A stretch of 34,243 bases of DNA from Rubrivivax sp. (GTDB lineage Bacteria; Pseudomonadota; Gammaproteobacteria; Burkholderiales; Burkholderiaceae_C): the NCBI GenBank assembly GCA_022842825.1, contig JALHOU010000023.1:1-34243 (forward strand). Reading direction: 5' to 3'. The notes below the pieces were generated by a model. The model was not told where the DNA came from, ran no database searches, and worked only from the letters and a program-made list of their open reading frames with translations. Position numbers and translations under genes: made by a program. Below, piece after piece: positions 8,134-16,016 of this stretch; position 1 is the first letter of the stretch; every line of letters begins with the position of its first letter.

Positions 8134-9540
8134 TCAGGACGCGTTCAGCCAGCCTTCCCGCACGGCGTCGGCGAGCGTCAGGTCGAGGCAGCGGCGTATC
8201 AGGCCGACCATTTCGTCGATCTGTGCGCGCGTGATGACCAGGGGCGGCGCGATGATCATGCGGTCGCCGACGGCGCGCATGATGAGCCCTTCGCGGAAGC
8301 AATGGCCGCGGCAGACCATGCCGATCTCGCGCTCGGGCGCGAAGGCCGTGCCCTTGGCCTTGTCGGCCACGAGCAGCAGGGCACCCATCAGGCCGCAGGT
8401 TTCGGCGTCGCCCACGAGCGGGTGAGCCGCGAGCTCGCGGTATGCCGCTGCAAGATAGGGCCCCACGTCGGTGCGGACGCGCTCCACCAGCCCCAGGGTG
8501 CGGATCAGGCGCACGTTGGCCAGGCCAACGGCGCAGGCCACGGGGTGCCCGGAGTAGGTGTAGCCATGTGCGAACTCGCCGCCGCGCTCGATGAGCACCT
8601 TGGCCACGCGGTCGCCCACCATGACGCCGCCAAGCGGCACGTAGCCGCTCGTCACGCCCTTGGCAAAGGTCATCAGGTCGGGCCGGCTGCCCAGCGTCTC
8701 GCAACCGAACCATTGGCCGGTGCGGCCGAAACCGCAGATGACTTCGTCGCTGACGAGCAGCACGCCGTACTTGTCGCAGATGCGCTGCACCTCCGGCCAG
8801 TAGGTCGACGGCGGAATGATCACGCCGCCGGCACCCTGCACCGGCTCGCCGATAAAGGCGGCCACCCGGTGTGGACCGAGCTCGAGGATGCGGTCTTCGA
8901 GCCAGCTGGCGGCGAGCAGGCCGAACTGCTCGCGCGACAACCCCTGGTGGCGGCCTTGATCCCACCAATAGGGCTGGGGGATGTGCACGATGCCGGGAAT
9001 CGGCAGCCCGCCTTGCGCATGCATGCCGGACATGCCGCCCAGCGAAGCCCCAGCCATGGTGCTGCCGTGGTAGGCGTTGTGGCGGCTGATGATGATGTCG
9101 CGCCCGGGCTCGCCGAGCACGTCCCAGTAGCGCCGCACCATGCGCACGATGGTGTCGTTGCCTTCGCTGCCCGAGCCGCTGAAGAAGACGTGCTCGAAGC
9201 CGGGCGGGCTGACCTCGGCCAGCAACTCGGCCAGCTCGATGGCCGGCGGCGTGGCCGTCTGGAAGAAGGCGTTGTAGAAGGGCAGCTCGCCGAGCTGCTT
9301 CGTCGCCGCGTCGATGAGGGCCTTCTGGCCGTAGCCGACGTTGACGCACCATAGGCCGCTCATGGCGTCGAGGATCTTGGTCCCGTCACTGTCCCAGAGG
9401 TAGATGTTGTCGGCGCGCGTGATGATGCGCGCGCCCTTCTTCGCCAGCGATTGGAAGTCGGTGAAGGGATGCAGGAAGTGGCGCGCGTCGGCGGCCTGCC
9501 ATTCCTGGGTGCTGCGGGTGCTGCTCGAAGGGCGGTTCAT
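8134..9540 (-). CDS. spuC: Class III aminotransferase, SpuC-like (putrescine/polyamine:pyruvate)
   Basis: A 468-residue PLP enzyme of the class III (omega) aminotransferases. The PLP lysine is Lys294 in Phe-Ala-Lys-Gly-Val-Thr-Ser-Gly-Tyr, with Asp265 (Ser-Asp-Glu-Val-Ile-Cys-Gly-Phe-Gly-Arg-Thr-Gly) contacting the ring nitrogen. Ser-Gly-Ser-Gly-Ser-Glu-Gly-Asn-Asp near residue 125 binds phosphate. The Leu-His-Pro-Phe-Thr-Asp-Phe opening is typical of SpuC and related amine:pyruvate enzymes. It lies 54 bp downstream of the PuuA-like ligase and before potF, the same place as spuC in the Pseudomonas spu cluster. It probably converts putrescine or a glutamylated polyamine to the aldehyde with pyruvate as acceptor. 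The ATG at 9540 has GGAG upstream. Confidence 0.88.
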   Translation of the reverse strand: MNRPSSSTRSTQEWQAADARHFLHPFTDFQSLAKKGARIITRADNIYLWDSDGTKILDAMSGLWCVNVGYGQKALIDAATKQLGELPFYNAFFQTATPPAIELAELLAEVSPPGFEHVFFSGSGSEGNDTIVRMVRRYWDVLGEPGRDIIISRHNAYHGSTMAGASLGGMSGMHAQGGLPIPGIVHIPQPYWWDQGRHQGLSREQFGLLAASWLEDRILELGPHRVAAFIGEPVQGAGGVIIPPSTYWPEVQRICDKYGVLLVSDEVICGFGRTGQWFGCETLGSRPDLMTFAKGVTSGYVPLGGVMVGDRVAKVLIERGGEFAHGYTYSGHPVACAVGLANVRLIRTLGLVERVRTDVGPYLAAAYRELAAHPLVGDAETCGLMGALLLVADKAKGTAFAPEREIGMVCRGHCFREGLIMRAVGDRMIIAPPLVITRAQIDEMVGLIRRCLDLTLADAVREGWLNAS

Positions 9541-9594
9541 GCGAAGGCTCCGACGTGGGGAAGCAAGGGGGGCATGGCAGGCGAATGACGCGAG

Positions 9595-10962
9595 TCAGAC
9601 GTGCAGCAAGAGGTGCTCGCGTTCCCACGACGAGATCACCTTCATGAACTCGGCGTACTCGATCTCCTTGATCTCGGAGTAGACCGTGACGAAGCCCTGG
9701 CCGAGCACCTCGGCGAGGTCCTTCTCGGCGCGCAGTTGCTGCAGTGCCTCGCCCAGGCTGCGCGGCAGCTGGTAGTCGCCGAGATAGGCGTCGCCCTTGC
9801 ACTCGGCGCTGGGCTCGATGCGGTTGACGATGCCGAGGTAGCCGCAGGCCAGCGTGGCGGCCAGCGCCACGTAGGGGTTGGCGTCGGCGCCGATGACGCG
9901 GTTCTCGATGCGCCGGGCCGCCGGCGGCGCCACCGGGCTGCGGATGCCCACCGTGCGGTTGTCGGTGCCCCACTGGATGTTGATCGGTGCGGAGCTCGAA
10001 CGGGCGAGGCGCCGGTAGCTGTTGACATACGGCGCGAAGAGCGCCATCGCCGCCGGGATGTACCTCTGCAGGCCGCCGATGTACCAGAAGAACTCGCGGC
10101 TCGGCGTGCCGTCCTCGTTGCTGAAAATGTTGCGCCCACCCGCCTTCTCCACCACGCTCTGGTGCACATGCATGGCGCTGCCGGGCTCGCCGGCGATCGG
10201 CTTGGCCATGAAGGTAGCGAACATGTCGTGCCGCATCGCCGCCTCGCGCACCGTGCGCTTGAATAGAAAGACCTCATCGGCCAGCCCGAGCGGGTGGTCG
10301 TGGAAGAAGTTGATCTCCATCTGGCCGGCCCCGACCTCGTGGATCAGCGTGTCGACGTTGAGCTCCATCTTCTCGCAGTAGTCGTAGACGTCCTCGAAGA
10401 GTGGGTCGAATTCGTTGACGGCGTCGATGGAGTAGGCCTGCCGGCTCGTCTCGCTACGGCCGCTGCGGCCGATGGGCGGCTTCAGCGGCACGTCGGGGTC
10501 GGTGTTGCGGGCCACGAGATAGAACTCGAGCTCCGGGGCCACCACGGGGCTCCAGCCCTTGGCGTCGTACAACTCGCAGACGTGCCGCAGCACCGAGCGC
10601 GGCGCATACGGCACGAGCAGGCCGTCGCGGTCGTAGCAGTCGTGGATGACCTGCGCCGTCGGGTCGCTGGCCCAGGGCACGATGCACACCGTGCTCGGGT
10701 CGGGGCGCAGGTGCATGTCGCGGTCGGTGGGGTTGATGACGTCGTAGTACGGCCCCTCCTCGGGGAACTCGCCGGTGACGCCCATCGCGACAACCACCTC
10801 GGGCAGGCGCATGCCGCGGTCCTCGGTGAACTTCTCGCGCGGCAGGATCTTGCCGCGCGCCACGCCGGTGAGGTCAGGCACGAGGCACTCGATCTCGGTG
10901 ACGCGGCGTTCGTTGAGCCAGCTCTCGAGCTCGCTGAAGGTGAAGTGGGACTTGGAGTTCAT
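9595..10962 (-). CDS. puuA: Gamma-glutamylpolyamine synthetase, PuuA/SpuB-like
   Basis: A 455-residue glutamine-synthetase-fold ligase. It has the N-terminal Val-Pro-Asp-Leu-Thr-Gly-Val-Ala-Arg-Gly-Lys, Pro-Glu-Leu-Glu-Phe-Tyr, Glu-Val-Gly-Ala-Gly-Gln-Met-Glu-Ile-Asn-Phe, Gly-Ser-Ala-Met-His-Val-His-Gln and Asn-Ser-Tyr-Arg-Arg-Leu motifs of the PuuA/SpuB/SpuI group, and lacks the tyrosine adenylylation region of GlnA. It should couple glutamate to an amino group of putrescine (or a longer polyamine) with ATP, the first step of the gamma-glutamylation route. The ATG at 10962 was preferred over an in-frame start at 11025 because the extension looks unlike this family. A weak ribosome site (AAGGG) lies somewhat far upstream. 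The hydrolase for the last step is immediately upstream. Confidence 0.9.
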   Translation of the reverse strand: MNSKSHFTFSELESWLNERRVTEIECLVPDLTGVARGKILPREKFTEDRGMRLPEVVVAMGVTGEFPEEGPYYDVINPTDRDMHLRPDPSTVCIVPWASDPTAQVIHDCYDRDGLLVPYAPRSVLRHVCELYDAKGWSPVVAPELEFYLVARNTDPDVPLKPPIGRSGRSETSRQAYSIDAVNEFDPLFEDVYDYCEKMELNVDTLIHEVGAGQMEINFFHDHPLGLADEVFLFKRTVREAAMRHDMFATFMAKPIAGEPGSAMHVHQSVVEKAGGRNIFSNEDGTPSREFFWYIGGLQRYIPAAMALFAPYVNSYRRLARSSSAPINIQWGTDNRTVGIRSPVAPPAARRIENRVIGADANPYVALAATLACGYLGIVNRIEPSAECKGDAYLGDYQLPRSLGEALQQLRAEKDLAEVLGQGFVTVYSEIKEIEYAEFMKVISSWEREHLLLHV

Positions 10963-11102
10963 GGGTTGGGTGCCCTTGAGGGCGGCAAATCTTCTGGGTC
11001 GTATGGCGGCCGGGTGGCGGGACACCCACGCCGGCAGGAAACGGGATGTCGGCGCCCAAGGCCGCGAGGTGGGCCCGCGGCCGGTCGCGGGCGGCAGGCG
11101 GC

Positions 11103-11936
11103 TCAGGCGCCGACCGAGGCTGGCTCAGGCGCCAGCGGGGGATGCGGCAGCGGCTCGCGCGGGATGCCACCCGCCTGCTCGCGGTACGTGCGCACCGCCT
11201 CGCCGAAGGCTGCGAACAGGCGACAAGAGACGGGGTTCTCGGCCGCCTTCCATTCAGGGTGCCATTGCACGCACAGGTTGAAGCCCTGTGCGCCGGCGTG
11301 GCGGAAGGCCTCGACCAGCCCGTCGGGCGCAGTGGCCTCGACCACCAGCCCGGGAGCGAGCTGCTTCATGCCCTGGCCGTGCACGGAGTTCACCTCGAAG
11401 CAGGTGCTGCCGACGATCGATGCCAGCCGGCCGCCGGGCACCACGTGCACCGGGTGCGCGGGCCCGTACTGCGCCTCGGCCGGCCGATCGGCGGGGGCGC
11501 GGTGGTCGGCGTGGCCTGCCACGTCCTGCACGGCCTGGTGCAGCGTGCCACCGAGCGCGACGTTGAACTCCTGCGCACCGCGGCAGATGGCAAGGAGCGG
11601 CATGCCGCGCGCCAGGGCGGCGCGGACGAGCGGCAGCGTCCAGGCGTCGCGCTGCGGGTCCAGTGGCAGCGTCTCGTCGAGCACGGCCTCGCCGAAGTGG
11701 GAGGGGTGCACGTTGGACACCGAGCCGGTGAGCAGCACGCCGTGCGCGAGGTCGAGCGTGGTTTCGATCTCCTCGGGCTCCAGGCGCGGCACGACGAGCG
11801 GCAGTGCGCCGGCCAGGCGCACCGCCTCGACATACTTTCGCCCGGCGACATGGAATGGGTGATCGCCCAACGGTTTGTTGCAGGCCGGCACCAACACCAC
11901 AGGCTTGCCGGCAGGGGATCGGGAGTTCGTCTTCAT
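11103..11936 (-). CDS. puuD: Gamma-glutamyl-GABA hydrolase, PuuD/SpuA-like
   Basis: A 277-residue class I glutamine-amidotransferase-fold hydrolase. The nucleophile is Cys118 in Leu-Leu-Ala-Ile-Cys-Arg-Gly-Ala-Gln-Glu; His226 and Glu228 in Val-Gln-Trp-His-Pro-Glu-Trp complete the triad. Leu-Leu-Thr-Gly-Ser-Val-Ser-Asn-Val-His-Pro matches the family's oxyanion-loop region. It would cleave gamma-glutamyl-GABA to GABA and glutamate, the last step of the Puu route. A GTG 12 nt further upstream (11948) is an alternative start; neither has a strong Shine-Dalgarno. It follows the PuuB-like oxidase after 21 bp and precedes puuA by 140 bp. Confidence 0.9.
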   Translation of the reverse strand: MKTNSRSPAGKPVVLVPACNKPLGDHPFHVAGRKYVEAVRLAGALPLVVPRLEPEEIETTLDLAHGVLLTGSVSNVHPSHFGEAVLDETLPLDPQRDAWTLPLVRAALARGMPLLAICRGAQEFNVALGGTLHQAVQDVAGHADHRAPADRPAEAQYGPAHPVHVVPGGRLASIVGSTCFEVNSVHGQGMKQLAPGLVVEATAPDGLVEAFRHAGAQGFNLCVQWHPEWKAAENPVSCRLFAAFGEAVRTYREQAGGIPREPLPHPPLAPEPASVGA

Positions 11937-11957
11937 CGTCGCTGCCACAGGGGCGCT

Positions 11958-13286
11958 CTAGGCAAGGATATCGCGCAGGCGATACCAAGCCATCCCGAGG
12001 ACCAGGGCCGGCGTGCGCAGCGCCGCGCCCCCCGGGAAGTTTCGGTGCTTCAGGCGCGCGAACACATCGAAGCGGGAGGCGTCGCCCGCCATCGCCTCGG
12101 CCACCAGGCGCCCGGCCAGCCCGGTGAGCGCGAGGCCGTGGCCCGAGAAGCCCTGCAGGTAGTAGACGTTTTGCGGAGTGCCGGCGTGCGCAGGCGGAAG
12201 ACGGCCGAAGTCGGGCGCCCGGCTCATCGAGATGTCGACGAAACCGCCCCAGGCGTATTCGACCCGGCTGTGGGCCAGCTGCGGGAACGTGGCCACCATG
12301 CGCTGTCGCATGCTCTCGGGCAGTTTGGCCGGCGTGGTGGTGCTGTAGCTGACGCGTCCGCCGTAAAGCATGCGGTGGTCGGCCGTGGCGCGGAAGTAGT
12401 CGAGCACGAAATTGGTGTCGCACACGGCGCTGCCTGAAGGCACGAGGCTGAGTGCCAGCGCGGGGTCGAGTGCTTCGCTGCAAGCGATGTACGTGCCGAC
12501 CGGCATGACGCGCGACGCCAGCGGCGCAGCCAGCGGCGGGCGGCTGGCATGCAGGTAGACATTCCCGGCCAGAAGCACCTGCTTGGCCGTGACCTGGCCG
12601 CCCGCGCAACTCAGCACCGGGTGCGAACCCGGCTTCAGTGCCTGCACGGCCGTGTGTTCATGCAGCCGAACACCGGCAGCTGCCGCGGCGCGAGCCAGGC
12701 CAAGCGTGTACTTCAGGGGGTGCAGGTGGCCCGAACGGGCGTCGTGCAGGCCGCTGTGGAAGCGCGGGCTGGCGATCCAGCGCCCGATCTCGGCCGGTTC
12801 GATGCGCCTGAGCGCGTAACCGTAGCGCGACTCGATGCGATCGGCCCACGTCGCCAGGTTGCGGCCCTTGCGTTCATTGGTGGCCAGGCTCAAGTAGCCG
12901 TCGCGCCAGTCGCAGTCGATGCCGTGCTCGGCAATACGCTGGCGCAGCAGGTCCAGCGCCTCGATCGACATGGCCCAGACGCGCCGCGCCTCGTCAAGGC
13001 CGAGCTGGGCTTCGATCGTCTCCTGGTCGCAGGCAAGCCCGTGGATCGCCTGCCCGCCGTTGCGCCCGCTGGCACCGAAGCCGACTTCGCGCGCCTCAAG
13101 CAGCACGACGTCGAAGCCGCGTCCCCGCAGGTCAATGGCCGCCGAGAGGCCGGCCAGCCCGCCGCCCACCACCGCCACGTCGCAGTGGGTGTCGCCCTGG
13201 AGGGCCGGATGAAACTGAGTCCGCGCCGCGGTGGCGGCGTAGTAGGAATGGCGGGTCAGCTCCTGATCGGTGTCGAGCAAGGGCAT
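11958..13286 (-). CDS. puuB: FAD-dependent gamma-glutamylputrescine oxidase, PuuB-like
   Basis: A 442-residue D-amino-acid-oxidase-type flavoprotein. The FAD dinucleotide fold is Val-Val-Gly-Gly-Gly-Leu-Ala-Gly at residues 39-46, ending with an acidic residue in Leu-Leu-Glu-Ala. Gly-Ala-Ser-Gly-Arg-Asn-Gly-Gly-Gln follows, as in PuuB and PauB proteins. The C-terminal Tyr-Leu-Gln-Gly-Phe-Ser-Gly-His-Gly-Leu closes the FAD site. It would oxidise gamma-glutamylputrescine to gamma-glutamyl-aminobutyraldehyde with release of ammonia and peroxide. Glycine or sarcosine oxidase relatives look alike, but the neighbours (puuD, puuA) make PuuB/PauB the best choice. The aldehyde dehydrogenase expected next in the route is not in this window. 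Confidence 0.88.
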   Translation of the reverse strand: MPLLDTDQELTRHSYYAATAARTQFHPALQGDTHCDVAVVGGGLAGLSAAIDLRGRGFDVVLLEAREVGFGASGRNGGQAIHGLACDQETIEAQLGLDEARRVWAMSIEALDLLRQRIAEHGIDCDWRDGYLSLATNERKGRNLATWADRIESRYGYALRRIEPAEIGRWIASPRFHSGLHDARSGHLHPLKYTLGLARAAAAAGVRLHEHTAVQALKPGSHPVLSCAGGQVTAKQVLLAGNVYLHASRPPLAAPLASRVMPVGTYIACSEALDPALALSLVPSGSAVCDTNFVLDYFRATADHRMLYGGRVSYSTTTPAKLPESMRQRMVATFPQLAHSRVEYAWGGFVDISMSRAPDFGRLPPAHAGTPQNVYYLQGFSGHGLALTGLAGRLVAEAMAGDASRFDVFARLKHRNFPGGAALRTPALVLGMAWYRLRDILA

Positions 13287-13380
13287 GGGCAGGCGGGGGA
13301 AGGTATGCGCTAGGCAGGCCCTCGGTGGTGCGGAAGTGGCGCGATGGTAGTGTGCGTGGCAGGGGAGACCCGGTCAGGAC

Positions 13381-14739
13381 TCAGGCGGCGCGCCGGATGG
13401 CACCGCGCAGCGTGTCGACGATCTGGTCGATCTGACCCTTCTCGACGATGAGCGGCGGCGAGAGCGCGACGATGTCGCTGGTGGTGCGCACGAGCACGCC
13501 CTGCTTCCAGCAGTCGAGGAAGATGTTGAAGGCGCGCTTGGTCGGCTCGCCGGCCATCGGCGTGAGCTCGATGCCGCCGATGAGGCCGAGATTGCGGATG
13601 TCGATGACGTTGGGCTCGCCCTTCAGCGAGTGCACGGCGTCGGCAAAGTAGCCCTCGAGCTCCTTGGCGCGCGTGAGCAGGCCCTCCTCGGCATAGACGT
13701 CAAGCGTGGCGATGCCGGCGGCGCAGGCCAGCGGGTGCGCCGAGTAGGTGTAGCCATGGAAGAACTCGATCAGGTGCTCGGGCCCGTTCATGAAGACGTC
13801 GTGGATCGCCTGCTTGGCGATCACGGCGCCCATCGGCACCGTGCCGCTGGTGATGCCCTTGGCGCAGGTGATGAGGTCGGGCGTGACGCCGAAGGTCTGG
13901 GCCGCAAACGCGCTGCCGGTGCGGCCGAAGCCGGTGATGACCTCGTCGAAGATGAGCAGGATGCCATGCTTGTCGCAGATCTCGCGCAGGCGCTTGAGGT
14001 AGCCCTGCGGCGGCATCAGCACGCCGGTGGAACCGGCCACCGGCTCGACGATGACCGCGGCGATGGTGCTGGCGTCGTGCAGCGCCACCAGGCGCTCGAG
14101 GTCGTCGGCGAGTTCGGCGCCGTGCGCCGGCAGGCCGCGCGTGAAGGCGTTGCGCGCCGGGTCGTGCGTGTGACGGATGTGGTCCACGCCGGTGAGCAGC
14201 GAGCCGAAGTGCTTGCGGTTGCTGACGATGCCGCCCACCGAGATGCCGCCGAAGTTGACGCCGTGGTAGCCGCGCTCGCGGCCGATGAGGCGGGTGCGCG
14301 AACCTTCACCGCGCACGCGGTGGTAGGCGATGGCCATCTTGAGCGCCGTCTCCACCGCCTCGCTGCCGCTGTTGGTGAAGAAGACGCGGTTCATGCCCGC
14401 GGGCGCGATCGCGGCGACACGCTCGGCCAGCTCGAACGACTTCGGGTGCCCCATCTGGAATGCCGGGGCGAAGTCCATCTCCGCGGCCTGGTCCTGGATG
14501 GCCTTGACGATGCGCGGGCGCGAGTGGCCGGCATTGACGCACCACAGCCCCGCCACGGCATCGAGCACCTGGCGGCCGTTGGCGTCCCAGTAGTGCATGC
14601 CCTGCGACTTGACGAGCAGGCGCGGCGCCTTCTTGAACTGCCGGTTGGCGGTGAACGGCATCCAGTGCGCGTCCATCGCAAGCTGGCTGCCCGTGGCCTC
14701 GGCGGCATGCATCAGGGCGGGGTCGATGGCCTTGTTCAT
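13381..14739 (-). CDS. Omega-amino acid:pyruvate-type aminotransferase
   Basis: A 452-residue class III PLP aminotransferase. Lys294 in Thr-Cys-Ala-Lys-Gly-Ile-Thr-Ser-Gly is the PLP lysine and Asp265 in Ile-Phe-Asp-Glu-Val-Ile-Thr-Gly-Phe-Gly-Arg-Thr-Gly is its partner. Asp-Ala-His-Trp-Met-Pro-Phe-Thr-Ala-Asn-Arg-Gln-Phe near residue 23 is the N-terminal signature of omega-amino acid (beta-alanine):pyruvate aminotransferases. It could remove the amino group of beta-alanine (from spermine/spermidine breakdown), GABA or putrescine. It is distinct from the SpuC-like enzyme at 8134-9540. It is the first gene of the minus-strand island, preceded by GGGAG, a -24/-12 sequence and a divergent Lrp-type regulator. 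Confidence 0.9.
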   Translation of the reverse strand: MNKAIDPALMHAAEATGSQLAMDAHWMPFTANRQFKKAPRLLVKSQGMHYWDANGRQVLDAVAGLWCVNAGHSRPRIVKAIQDQAAEMDFAPAFQMGHPKSFELAERVAAIAPAGMNRVFFTNSGSEAVETALKMAIAYHRVRGEGSRTRLIGRERGYHGVNFGGISVGGIVSNRKHFGSLLTGVDHIRHTHDPARNAFTRGLPAHGAELADDLERLVALHDASTIAAVIVEPVAGSTGVLMPPQGYLKRLREICDKHGILLIFDEVITGFGRTGSAFAAQTFGVTPDLITCAKGITSGTVPMGAVIAKQAIHDVFMNGPEHLIEFFHGYTYSAHPLACAAGIATLDVYAEEGLLTRAKELEGYFADAVHSLKGEPNVIDIRNLGLIGGIELTPMAGEPTKRAFNIFLDCWKQGVLVRTTSDIVALSPPLIVEKGQIDQIVDTLRGAIRRAA

Positions 14740-14801
14740 CTGGGCTCCCGTGCGCGCGAGCGCGCAACAAACGTTGATCTGCGAGTCTAGAGAGCCGGCC
14801 G

Positions 14802-14817
14802 CGCAATGTGCTTGCCA
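14802..14817 (-). promoter_or_regulatory. Putative sigma-54 (-24/-12) promoter of the polyamine island
   Basis: The minus strand reads TGGCAAGCACATTGCG. The GG and GC elements are 10 nt apart, and TGGCA and TTGC match the RpoN consensus exactly; one position in the -24 block and the last base differ. Transcription would start near 14791, about 52 nt before the aminotransferase ATG at 14739. A second such site lies before potF, which makes chance less likely. It lies in the 165-bp gap shared with the Lrp/AsnC-type gene. Confidence 0.55.
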
Positions 14818-14904
14818 TGCCGACTCGGGTTACCCCTAGTCCAAGCAATTCGGTGCGGTTCCTACTATCAGGTGCGCAAGTTTCTGCGGATCGAAGAGGC
14901 TTCG

Positions 14905-15363
14905 ATGCAACTGGATTCGATCGATCGGTCCATTCTCGCCGTGCTGCAGCAGCAGGGTCGCATCTCCAACCAGGACCTCGCGCAGCTCGTGCATCTGTCG
15001 CCTTCGGCCTGCCTGCGCCGCGTCAAAGCGCTGGAGGAGGCCGGCGTCATCGCCGGCTACGTGGCGCTGCTCAACGCCAAGGCGGTGGGCCAGCCGGGCA
15101 CCAGCTTCACGATCATCAACCTCGACGGCACGCAGCCGGCCAGGCTGGAAGCCTTCGAGCAGGCGGTGCGCGACTCGCCGCAGATCCTCGACTGCTTCTA
15201 CGTTGCCGGCAGCAACGACTATCTCGTGCGCTTCACCTACAAGGACGCCGAGGACCTCGAGCGCTTCCACGCCGAGGTGCTGCCGCGCCTGCCGGGCGTG
15301 ATGCGCAGCAACTCGATGCTGGTGCTGCGCACTGTGAAGCGGACGACGGCGCTCGCCCTGTAG
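14905..15363 (+). CDS. Lrp/AsnC-family transcriptional regulator
   Basis: A 152-residue regulator. The N-terminal helix-turn-helix covers about residues 1-55 (Leu-Asp-Ser-Ile-Asp-Arg-Ser-Ile-Leu at the start, Ser-Pro-Ser-Ala-Cys-Leu-Arg-Arg-Val in the recognition helix). The C-terminal half is the ligand-binding RAM domain, with Gly-Ser-Asn-Asp-Tyr-Leu-Val-Arg-Phe in its usual place. The ATG at 14905 has AGAGG upstream and begins at the usual family N-terminus; the open frame reaches further upstream without family similarity. It is transcribed divergently from the aminotransferase-puuB-puuD-puuA-spuC run, so it is the likely local regulator, perhaps sensing an amino acid or amine. That link is inferred from position. 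Confidence 0.93.
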   Translation: MQLDSIDRSILAVLQQQGRISNQDLAQLVHLSPSACLRRVKALEEAGVIAGYVALLNAKAVGQPGTSFTIINLDGTQPARLEAFEQAVRDSPQILDCFYVAGSNDYLVRFTYKDAEDLERFHAEVLPRLPGVMRSNSMLVLRTVKRTTALAL

Positions 15364-15388
15364 CGCCTGGCCGGAGGCGGTGGGCGGT

Positions 15389-15904
15389 TCAGCCGTCGCG
15401 CATCTGGCGGCGTGCCGCCGGGTACACAAGCGACTCCTCTAGCGCGATGTGCTCGCGGTACAGCTCCGTGAACACGGGCAGGGCGTGCTGCAGCATGTTC
15501 AGGTCGTACCAGTTGTAGCCGTGGGCGATGGCCTCGATCTGCGTCGAGAGCTCGATCCAGTCCTCCTCGAGCCAGCCGTGGTCCTGCTGAAGGCGCTTGA
15601 TGTGTTGGACGAGCTCGGCGTCGCCGCCAGCCAGCAGCCCGGGGAAGATGCGGGACTCTTCTTCGGCGTGGTGCGCCCGTGCCGGCCCGTTGAAGAAGGC
15701 CTGAATGTGCTCGGCGCTCTCGCGCGCGATGCCATCGGGCCCGTTTTCGCCCACGTGCGTCAGCAGCCGTTCGAAATCCACCAGCACCTTCAGGACCTCG
15801 AGATGTGCACGGTCCAGGCTCTCGAAGCCGGGCAGCGGCGGCGCGGCAGGACGAGCTGTCCTTGCGGGACGCGGAGGACGGGCGGGTTTCGCGGCGGCGT
15901 TCAT
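15389..15904 (-). CDS. Hemerythrin-like (HHE) domain protein
   Basis: A 171-residue cytoplasmic protein. The first 25 residues are rich in Pro, Ala and Arg and probably disordered. The rest is a four-helix bundle with metal-binding residues spaced as in HHE proteins: a His in Asp-Arg-Ala-His-Leu-Glu-Val, His-His-Ala-Glu-Glu-Glu-Ser-Arg-Ile-Phe-Pro in the middle, His-Gly-Trp-Leu-Glu-Glu, and His-Ile-Ala-Leu-Glu-Glu-Ser-Leu-Val-Tyr-Pro near the end. These would hold a di-iron centre for oxygen, NO or iron handling. The ATG at 15904 has AAGGAG in front. It converges with the Lrp-type gene 25 bp away. No functional link to the polyamine genes is visible. Confidence 0.9.
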   Translation of the reverse strand: MNAAAKPARPPRPARTARPAAPPLPGFESLDRAHLEVLKVLVDFERLLTHVGENGPDGIARESAEHIQAFFNGPARAHHAEEESRIFPGLLAGGDAELVQHIKRLQQDHGWLEEDWIELSTQIEAIAHGYNWYDLNMLQHALPVFTELYREHIALEESLVYPAARRQMRDG

Positions 15905-16016
15905 CAGTCGGCTCCTTCCTGGGATGGAGCCGAGTGTTCTGCGCCACCCGGCGCGCGGGCTTGCGCGGGATCAAGGAGCCCTTGTGGCCTGCCCGCGCAA
16001 GTGCCAGCCGCTGCGC

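Noticed and set aside
5810-8425. An 871-residue open frame on the plus strand
   Set aside because: It is antisense to potG, potF and spuC, which have full family motifs. Its composition (His, Arg, Ala, Val rich, no domain) is typical of shadow frames in GC-rich DNA.
10963-11102. Search for a sigma-54 or sigma-70 promoter before puuA
   Set aside because: The 140-bp gap contains no GG-N10-GC with TTGC and no convincing -35/-10 pair; puuA is probably read from the upstream promoter.
15364-15379. Possible terminator CGCCT-GGCCGG-AGGCG between the Lrp-type and hemerythrin genes
   Set aside because: Only a 5-bp stem and no T-run follows; too weak to call in DNA this rich in G and C.
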